Below are positions 1-5,828 of a stretch of DNA of 9,006 nucleotides, piece after piece. The translations under genes were made by a program, and so were the position numbers. The DNA is from Candidatus Treponema faecavium (GTDB taxonomy: Bacteria; Spirochaetota; Spirochaetia; Treponematales; Treponemataceae). Positions within the stretch are counted from its first letter, which is position 1, and the number at the start of each line of letters is the position of its first letter. Under the pieces are notes generated by a model, which ran no database searches, was not told the origin of the DNA, and saw only the letters and a list, made by a program, of their open reading frames with translations. The stretch spans positions 1 to 9,006 of the forward strand of contig DXHG01000180.1 in the NCBI GenBank assembly GCA_019113455.1. The letters run 5' to 3'.

Positions 1-1
1 T

Positions 2-205
2 ACAGAGAATAAGAAAGAAAAAAAGCCGCGTGCACACGCAGAAACTGAACCGCAGCGAACTGCAAATCCGGCGCCGCAAGAGCCGCGTGCAGAGTACACG
101 CCGGTGCTCTGCGCCAAGTCAAGCGGTGCATTGACACTTTTGCCCGTGTTATTTATAATCGTTATACCCCTTGGGACTGCGTATGCGGTTTCCATTTGTC
201 CATAA
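2..205 (+). CDS. Possible 3' end of an upstream gene (partial, uncertain)
   Basis: An open frame enters from the left edge and stays open for 67 codons to a TAA at 203-205. Its translation begins Lys/Glu-rich, continues Pro/Ala/Glu-rich, and ends with a hydrophobic stretch of roughly 25 residues. An 11-bp direct repeat (AGCCGCGTGCA at 24-34 and 81-91) is spaced 57 bp, exactly 19 codons, giving KPRA and EPRA in the same frame, which mildly favours coding. Against it, the near-perfect rpsF promoter lies inside the hydrophobic part, and another + frame is open to 134. I do not recognise a family. It may be the C-terminus of a membrane protein upstream, or simply intergenic DNA. Confidence 0.28.
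   Translation, partial: TENKKEKKPRAHAETEPQRTANPAPQEPRAEYTPVLCAKSSGALTLLPVLFIIVIPLGTAYAVSICP
131..159 (+). promoter_or_regulatory. Consensus sigma-70 promoter of the rpsF-dnaB operon
   Basis: TTGACA at 131-136 and TATAAT at 154-159 are separated by 17 bp, so both hexamers and the spacing match the sigma-70 consensus exactly. Transcription should start near 166, giving a leader of about 49 nt. The leader contains a small hairpin (CTGC, loop GTAT, GCGG at 177-188) and the SD AAGGAG at 204-209. This strength suits a ribosomal-protein operon. Confidence 0.88.
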
Positions 206-214
206 GGAGATAGT

Positions 215-496
215 ATGAGAAAATACGAACTGATGGCTATTTTTCCCATTGAGGAAGAAAAGTGCAAAGTTGGGCTTGAATCGCTTAAGGCATCGCTTGG
301 CGAGTTCGGCGTTGAGATTGAAAAAGAAGAGCCGTTTGGCGACCGCGATTTGTGCTATGAAGTAAAGAAGCAAAAGCGCGGCCGGTATATCCTGTTTACC
401 GTCAAGGCAAACCCGTCAAAACTTGCCGATCTGGATCGGGTGTTTAAGTTAAACGATAATCTTATCAAATACATGTTCGTTAAAATAGACGAATAA
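215..496 (+). CDS. rpsF: 30S ribosomal protein S6
   Basis: S6 binds the central domain of 16S rRNA as a heterodimer with S18, which is encoded two genes downstream. The 93-residue product has the usual bacterial length and opens with the typical beta strand RKYELMAIFP, followed by the alternating helix-strand pattern of the S6 ferredoxin-like fold. The basic stretch KKQKRGRY near residues 51-58 and the segment ending LIKYMFVKID are typical family positions. An excellent SD (AAGGAG, 204-209) sits five bases before the ATG. It is the first gene of the operon, 17 bp ahead of ssb. Nothing is truncated or unusual. The order rpsF-ssb-rpsR is widely conserved in bacteria. Confidence 0.97.
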   Translation: MRKYELMAIFPIEEEKCKVGLESLKASLGEFGVEIEKEEPFGDRDLCYEVKKQKRGRYILFTVKANPSKLADLDRVFKLNDNLIKYMFVKIDE

Positions 497-513
497 GCGG
501 GCAGGAGATAGAT

Positions 514-1032
514 ATGGCAGACGTCAATGTAGTCGTGCTTATCGGCAGACTGACACGTGATGCGGAACTCAAGTATACAAACGGCGGTTTTCCCGTCGCT
601 AACTTTGCCATAGCCATCAACCGCCGCCGGAAGAATGGCGACCAATGGGTTGAAGAAGTGAATTACTTTGATGTGAGTCTGTTTGGCAGATCTGCTGAAA
701 CGCTGAAGCAGTATCTGGTAAAAGGCAAACAGGTTGGCATTGAAGGTGAACTACGGCAGGATCGCTGGGAGCAGCCGGATGGGCAGATGCGCAATAAAGT
801 GTTTATTGTTGCCAATTCGCTGCAGCTGCTTGGCGGCACGCAGAACGGAAACGGCGGTATGTCTGGCGGGGGGTACAGCGCTAATCAAAATTTCCGTTCC
901 GGCTATCATAATCAAAATCGCGGTTCATATGAAAACGCTGCGCAGCAGCATACCGACTACGCTCAGGAGCCATATGTGCAGAATGAGTATGACGCTTCTG
1001 ATCCGGGGTTTCCGTCTGATATTCCGTTCTGA
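514..1032 (+). CDS. ssb: Single-stranded DNA-binding protein SSB
   Basis: SSB coats single-stranded DNA during replication, repair and recombination, and recruits partners through its C-terminal tip. Residues 1-106 form the OB-fold domain (NVVVLIGRLTRDAELKYT at the start, VNYFDVSLFGRSAE and YLVKGKQVGIEGEL in the middle). Residues 107-160 are a Gly/Asn/Gln/Tyr-rich disordered linker. The last residues, DPGFPSDIPF, are the conserved acidic tip ending in IPF. At 172 residues the length is normal. The start is fixed by AGGAG at 503-507, six bases before the ATG. The gene lies between the genes for the S6-S18 partners and upstream of dnaB, so one mRNA couples ribosome and replication proteins. A hairpin starts two bases after its stop codon. 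Confidence 0.97.
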   Translation: MADVNVVVLIGRLTRDAELKYTNGGFPVANFAIAINRRRKNGDQWVEEVNYFDVSLFGRSAETLKQYLVKGKQVGIEGELRQDRWEQPDGQMRNKVFIVANSLQLLGGTQNGNGGMSGGGYSANQNFRSGYHNQNRGSYENAAQQHTDYAQEPYVQNEYDASDPGFPSDIPF

Positions 1033-1033
1033 T

Positions 1034-1096
1034 ATATGTATTGCACTATCTGGTGCCATACATATGCGGCATAGCTGCTGTATGCAAAGCTGCCGC
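1034..1096 (+). promoter_or_regulatory. Two abutting RNA hairpins between ssb and rpsR
   Basis: Hairpin A: 1034-1041 (ATATGTAT) pairs with 1058-1065 (ATACATAT); after one T/C mismatch, GCAC 1043-1046 pairs with GTGC 1053-1056 around a six-base loop. Hairpin B starts on the next base: GCGGC 1066-1070 with GCCGC 1092-1096, AGC 1073-1075 with GCT 1089-1091, TGC 1076-1078 with GCA 1084-1086, a five-base loop, and two-base bulges AT and AA. No T-tract follows, so a simple terminator is unlikely. The rpsR SD (1113-1118) lies 16 bases downstream. An RNA processing, translational control or S6/S18 feedback site are possibilities; the role is inferred, the pairing is seen. Confidence 0.6.
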
Positions 1097-1126
1097 TGAT
1101 ACTTTTACTGTTAAGGAGCAAGCATT

Positions 1127-1438
1127 ATGTCTGATGTAGAAAATAAAGATATTGAAGCGGCGCCTGAAACTCAGGCGCAGGATACCGCGCGCGAACCTGA
1201 CGAACGCGCACCGCGGGCAAAGAACAAGGCATTTTTCCGCAAAAAGGTATGCCGTTTCTGCACGCAGAAAACGACAATCACGTATAAGGACGCGGATATG
1301 CTTCGCCGCTATACCACCGAACGCGGAAAGATTCTGCCGCGTCGGATTACCGGTACATGCGCAAAGCATCAGCGCCGTCTTGCGCTTGAAATAAAGCGCG
1401 CGCGCTCAATCTGCCTGCTGCCGTTTGTGGCTGACTGA
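1127..1438 (+). CDS. rpsR: 30S ribosomal protein S18 (zinc-ribbon type)
   Basis: S18 is the S6 partner on the 30S platform. The conserved core spans about residues 35-103, with RKKVCRFC, TERGKILPRRITGTC and KHQRRLALEIKRAR leading to the typical LLPF ending. Four potential zinc ligands are present as C42-x2-C45 and C78-x2-H81, making this the cysteine-containing (C+) form known for S18 in many bacteria. The first ~33 residues are an acidic, Ala/Glu/Asp-rich extension that is probably disordered and makes the protein longer (103 residues) than the usual 70-80. AAGGAG at 1113-1118 sets the start, eight bases before the ATG. It follows ssb across a structured gap and precedes rplI. Confidence 0.97.
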   Translation: MSDVENKDIEAAPETQAQDTAREPDERAPRAKNKAFFRKKVCRFCTQKTTITYKDADMLRRYTTERGKILPRRITGTCAKHQRRLALEIKRARSICLLPFVAD

Positions 1439-1465
1439 CGTTTTAGTATCTGAAAATCCGGCTTG

Positions 1466-1491
1466 AACCGATCCCACTCCTGGTAACGGTT
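1466..1491 (+). promoter_or_regulatory. Imperfect hairpin in the rpsR-rplI gap
   Basis: AACCG at 1466-1470 pairs with CGGTT at 1487-1491. Inside, T1472 can pair with A1485 and CCA 1474-1476 with TGG 1481-1483, closing a four-base loop (CTCC), with A/A and C/T mismatches between. There is no T-tract, so it does not look like a terminator. It lies 15 bases before the rplI SD (AGGAG, 1506-1510). The role is unknown and the stem is weak enough to be chance. Confidence 0.3.
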
Positions 1492-1516
1492 TATGTGTCT
1501 TTAATAGGAGCTTGAA

Positions 1517-2071
1517 ATGAAAATTATTTTAAATGCAGATGTAAAACATCTTGGTGAAGAAGGCGATGTAAAAGTTGTCGCCAATGGATATGCCCGCAAC
1601 TACCTGTTTCCGCGGAATCTGGCTGTTCCCTATAACGACATGACTGTTGCGTATTTTGAAAGCCGCAGAGCGGAAATAGAGGCAAGAAAAGAAGAAAAGC
1701 GCAAGGATGCCGCGTCTGTAAAAGATAAGCTTGAAGCGCTTGTTATAGAAATTGTTATGCCGGCTGGTGCAAACGGCAAGCTGTACGGTGCGGTTACAAA
1801 CCAGACGCTTTCAGACGAGCTGTATAAGGCCGGCTTTGAAATTGAGCGTAAGCGGATTGAAATTCCCGGTCTGGCAATTAAGTCGGTCGGCAAGTATCAT
1901 GCGCTGGTGCGCCTGTATGAAACTGCGCAGGCGCAGATACAGTTCAGCGTTATAAGCCAGCAGGACGCTGAAGCAGCTGCGGCAAAAGCCGCCGCCGAGT
2001 CTGCGTCTGCTGAATCCGGCGCACAAGCGGAGACGCCTGCCGCTGCAGAAGACAGCGCTTCTGCGGAATAA
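1517..2071 (+). CDS. rplI: 50S ribosomal protein L9
   Basis: L9 binds domain V of 23S rRNA near the L1 stalk and restrains frameshifting. The N-terminal domain shows the family signature: GEEGDVKVVANGYARNYL near residues 13-30, followed by PRNLA. A long charged connecting helix (about 45-73, rich in Arg/Glu/Lys) leads to the C-terminal domain with GANGKLYGAVT (around 84-94), where the GKLYGSVT-like family motif is expected. The normal protein ends near residue 148; here about 35 further residues, nearly all Ala, Glu, Ser and Gln, extend it to 184. AGGAG at 1506-1510 lies six bases before the ATG. The stop codon sits in a hairpin loop nine bases upstream of dnaB. Confidence 0.97.
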   Translation: MKIILNADVKHLGEEGDVKVVANGYARNYLFPRNLAVPYNDMTVAYFESRRAEIEARKEEKRKDAASVKDKLEALVIEIVMPAGANGKLYGAVTNQTLSDELYKAGFEIERKRIEIPGLAIKSVGKYHALVRLYETAQAQIQFSVISQQDAEAAAAKAAAESASAESGAQAETPAAAEDSASAE

Positions 2072-2079
2072 GTTCCGTA
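2062..2079 (+). promoter_or_regulatory. Stop-codon hairpin at the rplI-dnaB junction
   Basis: Bases 2062-2068 (TGCGGAA) pair with 2073-2079 (TTCCGTA), seven pairs including one G-U, around the loop TAAG. The loop contains the rplI stop codon TAA (2069-2071), and the dnaB ATG begins at 2081. The only SD-like bases for dnaB (GGAA, 2065-2068) are in the stem. A ribosome finishing rplI would melt the stem, so dnaB translation may depend on it (translational coupling). The structure is seen; the coupling is inferred. Confidence 0.5.
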
Positions 2080-2080
2080 T

Positions 2081-3421
2081 ATGGCTGCTGCATCCCTGAA
2101 AGACAAGATTCCGCCCCACGATGCCGATGCCGAACAGGCGACGCTGGGCGCACTGCTGTACGACTGGGATGCAGTCAGCTCGGTTCTTTCTTTTCTCCGT
2201 CCCGAACGGTTTTATTCTCTCCAAAATCAAATTGTTTTTGAAGCTATGCTTTCCCTTTTTAAGAAGGGAATCAGGGGCGACATCTTAACGCTTATTGAAG
2301 AGCTGCGAAGCTCCGGCAAGCTTGAAGCCGCAGGCGGCGCGGGTTATATCAGCGCGCTGCCTGACACCGTGCCGACAAGCGCAAATATTGAGTATTACGC
2401 AAAAATTGTGCTTGATAAGTCTATCAGGCGCGATCTTATCCGCGTGTCTGCTCAAATTATGGCTGAGTCGCATGACGATACAAAAGAAAGCCGCGGTATT
2501 CTTGAAGACGCACAGAATAAAATATTTTCGCTTACAGACATAAACCAAAATCAGATCATCAGGTCTATGACGGAGCTTATGCCGTCGACGCTTGAGGTTA
2601 TCGAGACGCATATCAGGAACCGCGATGCGTATACCGGTATCCCGTCCGGTTTTACTGATTTGGACAACATGACAAGCGGTTTTCAGAACTCCGAGCTGAT
2701 TATTATCGGCGCGCGGCCGTCTATCGGTAAAACGGCGCTTGCGCTGTCGATGGCGCAGAATATTTCGATTGAGCGCAAAATACCGACCGGTTTTTTTTCG
2801 CTTGAAATGTCATGCCAGCAGATTGGCCAGCGCCTGCTGTCTCAGGAGGCGCGCATCCCGTCGCAGAAACTGCGTTCCGGTATGCTGAAAATGGACGATC
2901 TGCAGCGGCTGCAGGATGCGGCAAGCCGCTGTTATGAGTCTCCGTTTTATATCGTAGACAGCCCGAATATGAAGCTGCTCGATCTGCGCGCTATTGCGCG
3001 CCAAATGGTAATACAGTATCAGGTGCAGATTATTTTTATCGATTACCTTACGCTCATAACAAGTGAAAATACAACTATCCCGCGCCATGAGCAGATTGCA
3101 GAGATTTCCCGCTCGCTTAAAAGCCTTGCCCGCGAGCTTGCAATTCCGATTGTCGCGCTGTCTCAGGTGCGCCGCGACGCGGAAGGGCAGCGCCCGACGC
3201 TCGCCGATTTGCGCGAGTCAGGCTCAATAGAGCAGGACGCGGATGTGGTAATGTTCCTGCATCGGGAACGCCGTCATGACGCAGATCCGGAAGAGCGTGC
3301 GGCAGTGCAGGACACGGAGCTCATCTTATCCAAGCAGCGAAACGGTCCTATCGGCGATATTCATATCATGTATCTGCCGGCCTATACAAAGTTTGAGAAT
3401 AAAACGGAACAGTCGTTTTAA
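2081..3421 (+). CDS. dnaB: Replicative DNA helicase DnaB
   Basis: DnaB is the hexameric 5'-3' helicase at the replication fork, loaded at the origin and contacting primase. Residues ~12-110 form the helical N-terminal domain (DAEQATLGALL near 15-26, PERFY at 41-45). A linker leads to the RecA-like domain: Walker A GARPSIGKT (210-218, K217, T218), catalytic Glu in SLEMS (E242), Walker B FIDYLTLI (D321), VALSQVRR (Q362), the DLRESGSIEQDAD block (376-388) and the arginine finger in KQRNGP (R420). Length 446 is normal and no intein interrupts it. The Walker B region reads DYLTL where many bacteria have DYLQL. The start lacks a good SD and lies nine bases after the rplI stop. It is the last gene of the operon. 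Confidence 0.97.
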   Translation: MAAASLKDKIPPHDADAEQATLGALLYDWDAVSSVLSFLRPERFYSLQNQIVFEAMLSLFKKGIRGDILTLIEELRSSGKLEAAGGAGYISALPDTVPTSANIEYYAKIVLDKSIRRDLIRVSAQIMAESHDDTKESRGILEDAQNKIFSLTDINQNQIIRSMTELMPSTLEVIETHIRNRDAYTGIPSGFTDLDNMTSGFQNSELIIIGARPSIGKTALALSMAQNISIERKIPTGFFSLEMSCQQIGQRLLSQEARIPSQKLRSGMLKMDDLQRLQDAASRCYESPFYIVDSPNMKLLDLRAIARQMVIQYQVQIIFIDYLTLITSENTTIPRHEQIAEISRSLKSLARELAIPIVALSQVRRDAEGQRPTLADLRESGSIEQDADVVMFLHRERRHDADPEERAAVQDTELILSKQRNGPIGDIHIMYLPAYTKFENKTEQSF

Positions 3422-3449
3422 ACGCGCTTGTTTTGCGGCGCGCAGTGTG

Positions 3450-3480
3450 AAAACAGTGCAGCAGCAGCCGCGGCAGTTTT
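3450..3480 (+). terminator. Probable terminator after dnaB
   Basis: AAAAC at 3450-3454 pairs with GTTTT at 3476-3480. Inside, TGC 3457-3459 pairs with GCA 3473-3475 and GC 3461-3462 with GC 3470-3471, leaving a seven-base loop and small bulges. The A-run, GC core and T-run arrangement could stop transcription in both directions, which suits the convergent dnaB and acetyltransferase genes. The T-run is short and the stem is imperfect. A second weak stem (CGCGC 3423-3427 with GCGCG 3438-3442) lies just before it. Confidence 0.4.
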
Positions 3481-3502
3481 GCGTGCGTATGCGCCGCTGT
3501 TC

Positions 3503-4012
3503 TCAAGTTTCGCCAGCTTGAGATTGTAATTCAGTCAGGTTCAGTTCCATAAAAATATCAGCATACGGATTGTCATTATACCGCGGTATGCGTCGAAACC
3601 CCATCTTTTCATATAACTTAAGGGCTCTTATGCTGCTTGAAACTGTATCCAGAAGCAGGCTGGTAAAGCGTCTGCTTTGTGCAAATGCTATTGCCGTTTG
3701 CAGCAGTGCGTATCCCAGTTTCTGTCCGTAATACTTTTGCAAGATATACAGCGCTTTGAGCTCACAAACAGTACCCTTGTGCGCCCGCACCGCGGCAGTG
3801 CCGATAATTGCCCGCCCGTCAAAAAGCAGCCAGAATCTTTCAAAATTATGCGTGATATCCGCATACATGCAGTGCCTGCCGCAGATGTCAAACACTTTGC
3901 CGGATTCTGCAAATACGCTGCTTAAAAACGCAAGCGTCTCTTGCTGATGCGCGGTTTCGTATGGCCGTATTGCATACGGCTGATGCGCAGTATTGTTTGC
4001 CAGAGACACCAT
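3503..4012 (-). CDS. GNAT family N-acetyltransferase
   Basis: Members of this family transfer an acetyl group from acetyl-CoA to an amine; the substrate here is not evident. With the start at 4012 the protein has 169 residues. Motif A is clear: CELKALYILQKYYGQKLGYA (83-102), a strand followed by the acetyl-CoA-binding Q-x-x-G-x-x-G/A turn, then a helix. Motif B follows with SSIRALKLYEKMGFRRIPRY (126-145), the usual A-x-x-L-Y-x-x-x-GF pattern. The frame continues upstream to an ATG at 4072, but AGAAGGA (4026-4020 on this strand) stands seven bases before the ATG at 4012, so the shorter start is preferred. It is convergent with dnaB and 211 bp downstream of the VOC gene, with its own AT-rich promoter region. 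It may modify a small molecule or a protein N-terminus. Confidence 0.87.
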   Translation of the reverse strand: MVSLANNTAHQPYAIRPYETAHQQETLAFLSSVFAESGKVFDICGRHCMYADITHNFERFWLLFDGRAIIGTAAVRAHKGTVCELKALYILQKYYGQKLGYALLQTAIAFAQSRRFTSLLLDTVSSSIRALKLYEKMGFRRIPRYNDNPYADIFMELNLTELQSQAGET

Positions 4013-4087
4013 TTTACGCTCCTTCTGTAAAATTACTGCAATGCGGCACGCCGGTATGCGCCGCTTCTCCATCCGCTCTTATTCGCC

Positions 4088-4151
4088 AGTATATTTTAAT
4101 GTATACATTTCTTTTAATGACAATCTTGTATGTATATTAAAGTATACTAAT
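4088..4151 (-). promoter_or_regulatory. AT-rich acetyltransferase promoter with palindromic operator candidate
   Basis: On the minus strand TATACT (4093-4088) is a good -10 with TTAAAA 18 bp upstream as a partial -35, giving a leader of about 70 nt. A perfect 12-bp palindrome AATGTATACATT (4098-4109) lies between these boxes. A second palindrome AGTATACT (4141-4148) is centred 41 bp away, and TATACAT (4102-4108) is repeated inverted as ATGTATA (4130-4136). Repeated GTATAC-type sites in a promoter look like an operator array. No regulator is assigned, and AT-rich DNA makes some of this likely by chance. Confidence 0.4.
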
Positions 4152-4180
4152 ATATCCTGGTTGTCTATATTTGATTACCG

Positions 4181-4200
4181 ATAAAGCCGCATACGCAGCT
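4181..4200 (-). terminator. Possible terminator of the VOC gene
   Basis: Read on the minus strand, AGCTGC (4200-4195) pairs with GCGGCT (4190-4185), including one G-U pair, around the loop GTAT, and is followed by TTAT. It starts 23 bases after the stop codon of the VOC gene. The T-run is short, so termination may be partial. A 12-base core of this hairpin, CTGCGTATGCGG, also occurs in the rpsF leader. Confidence 0.4.
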
Positions 4201-4223
4201 AAACAGAAGCCGCGGCGCATAGT

Positions 4224-4607
4224 TTATATGGTGATTTCAATCAGATTGTCTTCAATGCCGGCGACACAGCTCTCATAGTAATTGTCTCCGGTTGTGCGGG
4301 GGCCGCTTACCGTTTTATAGCCGTCTCTGCGCAGTCGGTCTGTGAGCACGTCGACGGCTTCTTTGCTTCCAACACTGAACGCGAGGTGAATATAACCGGT
4401 CCGTACCGGCGTTTTTTCTGCATTATCCATATTCGGCCGCTGCATAAGCTCAAGCCGGCACCCGCCGCTGAACGTGAGAAAATATGAGCGGAAACCGGTA
4501 TTTGGATTATGATAGCCGCCGTTCGCTTCTGCCGAAAAGTAAGTGATAAAGAAATCCTTTGCCTGTTCCAGATTGTTGACATAGAGCGCGATATGGTCGA
4601 TGTGCAT
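4224..4607 (-). CDS. VOC family protein (glyoxalase/bleomycin-resistance fold)
   Basis: The vicinal oxygen chelate fold holds a divalent metal between paired beta-alpha-beta-beta-beta units; members include glyoxalase I, dioxygenases and resistance proteins. The 127-residue protein opens with HIDHIALYVNNLEQAKDFF, the standard first strand and helix, and has all four expected metal ligands: H5, E53 (CRLELMQ), H74 (GYIHLAF) and E124 (DNLIEITI). This favours a working glyoxalase I-like enzyme over a metal-free binding protein, although the substrate cannot be told from sequence. The frame extends upstream to 4661, but AGGAG lies just before two tandem ATGs (4610 and 4607); the second has the better spacing (7 rather than 4 bases) and matches the family start. 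It lies 90 bp downstream of the acyltransferase gene. Confidence 0.87.
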   Translation of the reverse strand: MHIDHIALYVNNLEQAKDFFITYFSAEANGGYHNPNTGFRSYFLTFSGGCRLELMQRPNMDNAEKTPVRTGYIHLAFSVGSKEAVDVLTDRLRRDGYKTVSGPRTTGDNYYESCVAGIEDNLIEITI

Positions 4608-4641
4608 CATTGTTCTCCTAATATATGCAGATATAGGATCA

Positions 4642-4670
4642 AGTATACAGGCCATTTGCAAGGACTGAAA
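4642..4670 (-). promoter_or_regulatory. Predicted promoter of the VOC gene
   Basis: On the minus strand TTTCAG (4670-4665) and TATACT (4647-4642) are separated by 17 bp. The start would be near 4635 with a leader of about 28 nt ending in AGGAG. The -10 is strong and the -35 fair. This suggests transcription independent of the acyltransferase upstream, though readthrough is possible. Confidence 0.5.
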
Positions 4671-4697
4671 GACGCCGCGTATTTTCTGTCCGTTCTG

Positions 4698-5759
4698 TCA
4701 GAGGATGCGGCGGCGCACAAACGGGATCGCGCGCAGTATCCAGGTGCCGCCGAAAGAAAGCAGAATAGCCGCCGCGCTTACCGCTCCTATACATACGCCA
4801 AGAGAATACATATCAGGCGTCCAGTGCAGCATTTTGGTAAAGAAATTAATCGGCACTGTGTGCATGATGTACACGCCGAATGTAAGCGGACATAAAAAGC
4901 TGATAAGCGCATTGCGCCTGTTAAGCTTTCTGCATACAGAAAAGAGCGCCCACGCTGCAGCCGCTGTGAGCGGGCTGTCGTATCCCAGTGCGTGAAGAGA
5001 TGGCGTGCCTGCAGTAACGGTGCGGGGAACAATCGTCTGTATAAACGCTGCGCAGAGCACATAGCACAGCAGCACGAGCAGCGACGCGCGGAAAGGAAGT
5101 GCAAAGCGCCTGCAATGGAACGCATGACCCAGCAGCAGATAAAAAATATAGATAGATACCTGCGGAAAGTTCCAGTTGAGTTTTTGCGGAAGAAAGAAAT
5201 CGGCAAATGGAATCACAAACGAGATGACAAACAGTACGCAGAGCGTATATGTTATCGTGCGGCCGTCTGCCGCTGCGGTAAAGACTTTAACGGCGGGGAG
5301 CAGCGCATAGAGACCAATTACCATATAGAGATACCACATATGATCCCAGTTATACCCCATGAGATTCGCCAAGAGCGCGTGCAGCACGAGGCTTGCGGTG
5401 AGTCGTCCGTGCACCACAGCACATTCCGCAATGGCATAGACAGAGCCGAACAGCAGAATCACAAGCAGAAAACGCGGAATGTATTTTTTATAAATCGTTG
5501 CAGCGGAAAGCGTTTTTTCAGGAGCCAGAAACACCGCGCCGGTTATCATCACAAATGCCGGTACGCACCAGTTGAGCGCGTTTCTGCATGTTCTGATTAC
5601 GAGCAGTTCCGTTTGCGACAACGCATCTTCCGCCAAGAGAACCGGCATACTGAGTACGTGCAGAAACAGCACGGCAAAGCAGGCAAAGACCCGTATGTAA
5701 TTGAGATATTCTGTGTCCTGCGCCGCCTGTGCGGCCGTGCGTGTGCTGTGCATTGACAT
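4698..5759 (-). CDS. Membrane acyltransferase (Acyl_transf_3 family)
   Basis: These integral membrane enzymes usually move acetyl or other acyl groups onto sugars of surface glycans, lipids or antibiotics. The 353-residue protein has about ten hydrophobic segments. The first (YIRVFACFAVLFLHVLS, 21-37) has the family Arg and the conserved His (H34) near the membrane face. NWCVPAFVMITGAVFL (63-78), DHMWYLYMVIGLYALLPAV (139-157) and LTFGVYIMHTVPINFF (292-307) match typical WecH/YiaH-like positions. There is no fused SGNH domain. Two starts are possible, 5759 and 5753; AAAGG lies 3 or 9 bases upstream respectively. It is divergent from the XRE regulator and shares its promoter region, which suggests regulated surface modification. 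The acceptor is unknown. Confidence 0.87.
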   Translation of the reverse strand: MSMHSTRTAAQAAQDTEYLNYIRVFACFAVLFLHVLSMPVLLAEDALSQTELLVIRTCRNALNWCVPAFVMITGAVFLAPEKTLSAATIYKKYIPRFLLVILLFGSVYAIAECAVVHGRLTASLVLHALLANLMGYNWDHMWYLYMVIGLYALLPAVKVFTAAADGRTITYTLCVLFVISFVIPFADFFLPQKLNWNFPQVSIYIFYLLLGHAFHCRRFALPFRASLLVLLCYVLCAAFIQTIVPRTVTAGTPSLHALGYDSPLTAAAAWALFSVCRKLNRRNALISFLCPLTFGVYIMHTVPINFFTKMLHWTPDMYSLGVCIGAVSAAAILLSFGGTWILRAIPFVRRRIL

Positions 5760-5798
5760 ATGCCTTTGTAAATATAACTGACAATTATGTATATGCGC

Positions 5799-5815
5799 GA
5801 TAATAAGTAATTATC
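5799..5815. promoter_or_regulatory. Operator-like palindrome GATAAT-N5-ATTATC
   Basis: GATAAT (5799-5804) and ATTATC (5810-5815) form a perfect inverted repeat with a five-base spacer. It covers the -10 of the leftward acyltransferase promoter and lies just upstream of the rightward one. This size and symmetry suit binding by a dimeric XRE-type repressor, and such a gene starts 74 bp away. Binding is inferred. Confidence 0.5.
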
Positions 5816-5828
5816 AAGTTGTTGTCAA
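5800..5828 (-). promoter_or_regulatory. Strong promoter of the acyltransferase gene
   Basis: On the minus strand a perfect -35 TTGACA (5828-5823), a 17-bp spacer and TATTAT (5805-5800) make a near-consensus sigma-70 promoter. The transcript would start near 5793 with a leader of about 34 nt. Such a strong promoter with a palindrome over the -10 fits repression. Confidence 0.75.

Noticed and set aside
3501..3523. Seven-pair inverted repeat (TCTCAAG and CTTGAGA) at the acetyltransferase stop codon
   Set aside because: No T-run on either strand and a nine-base loop; the element at 3450-3480 is a better terminator.
4013..4072. Upstream extension of the acetyltransferase to the ATG at 4072
   Set aside because: A strong SD stands directly before the ATG at 4012, and the extra 20 residues are outside the family domain.
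4992..5756. Plus-strand open frame of 254 codons opposite the acyltransferase
   Set aside because: It is rich in Arg, Gln, Cys and His as expected of an antisense shadow; the opposite strand encodes a clear membrane protein with family motifs.
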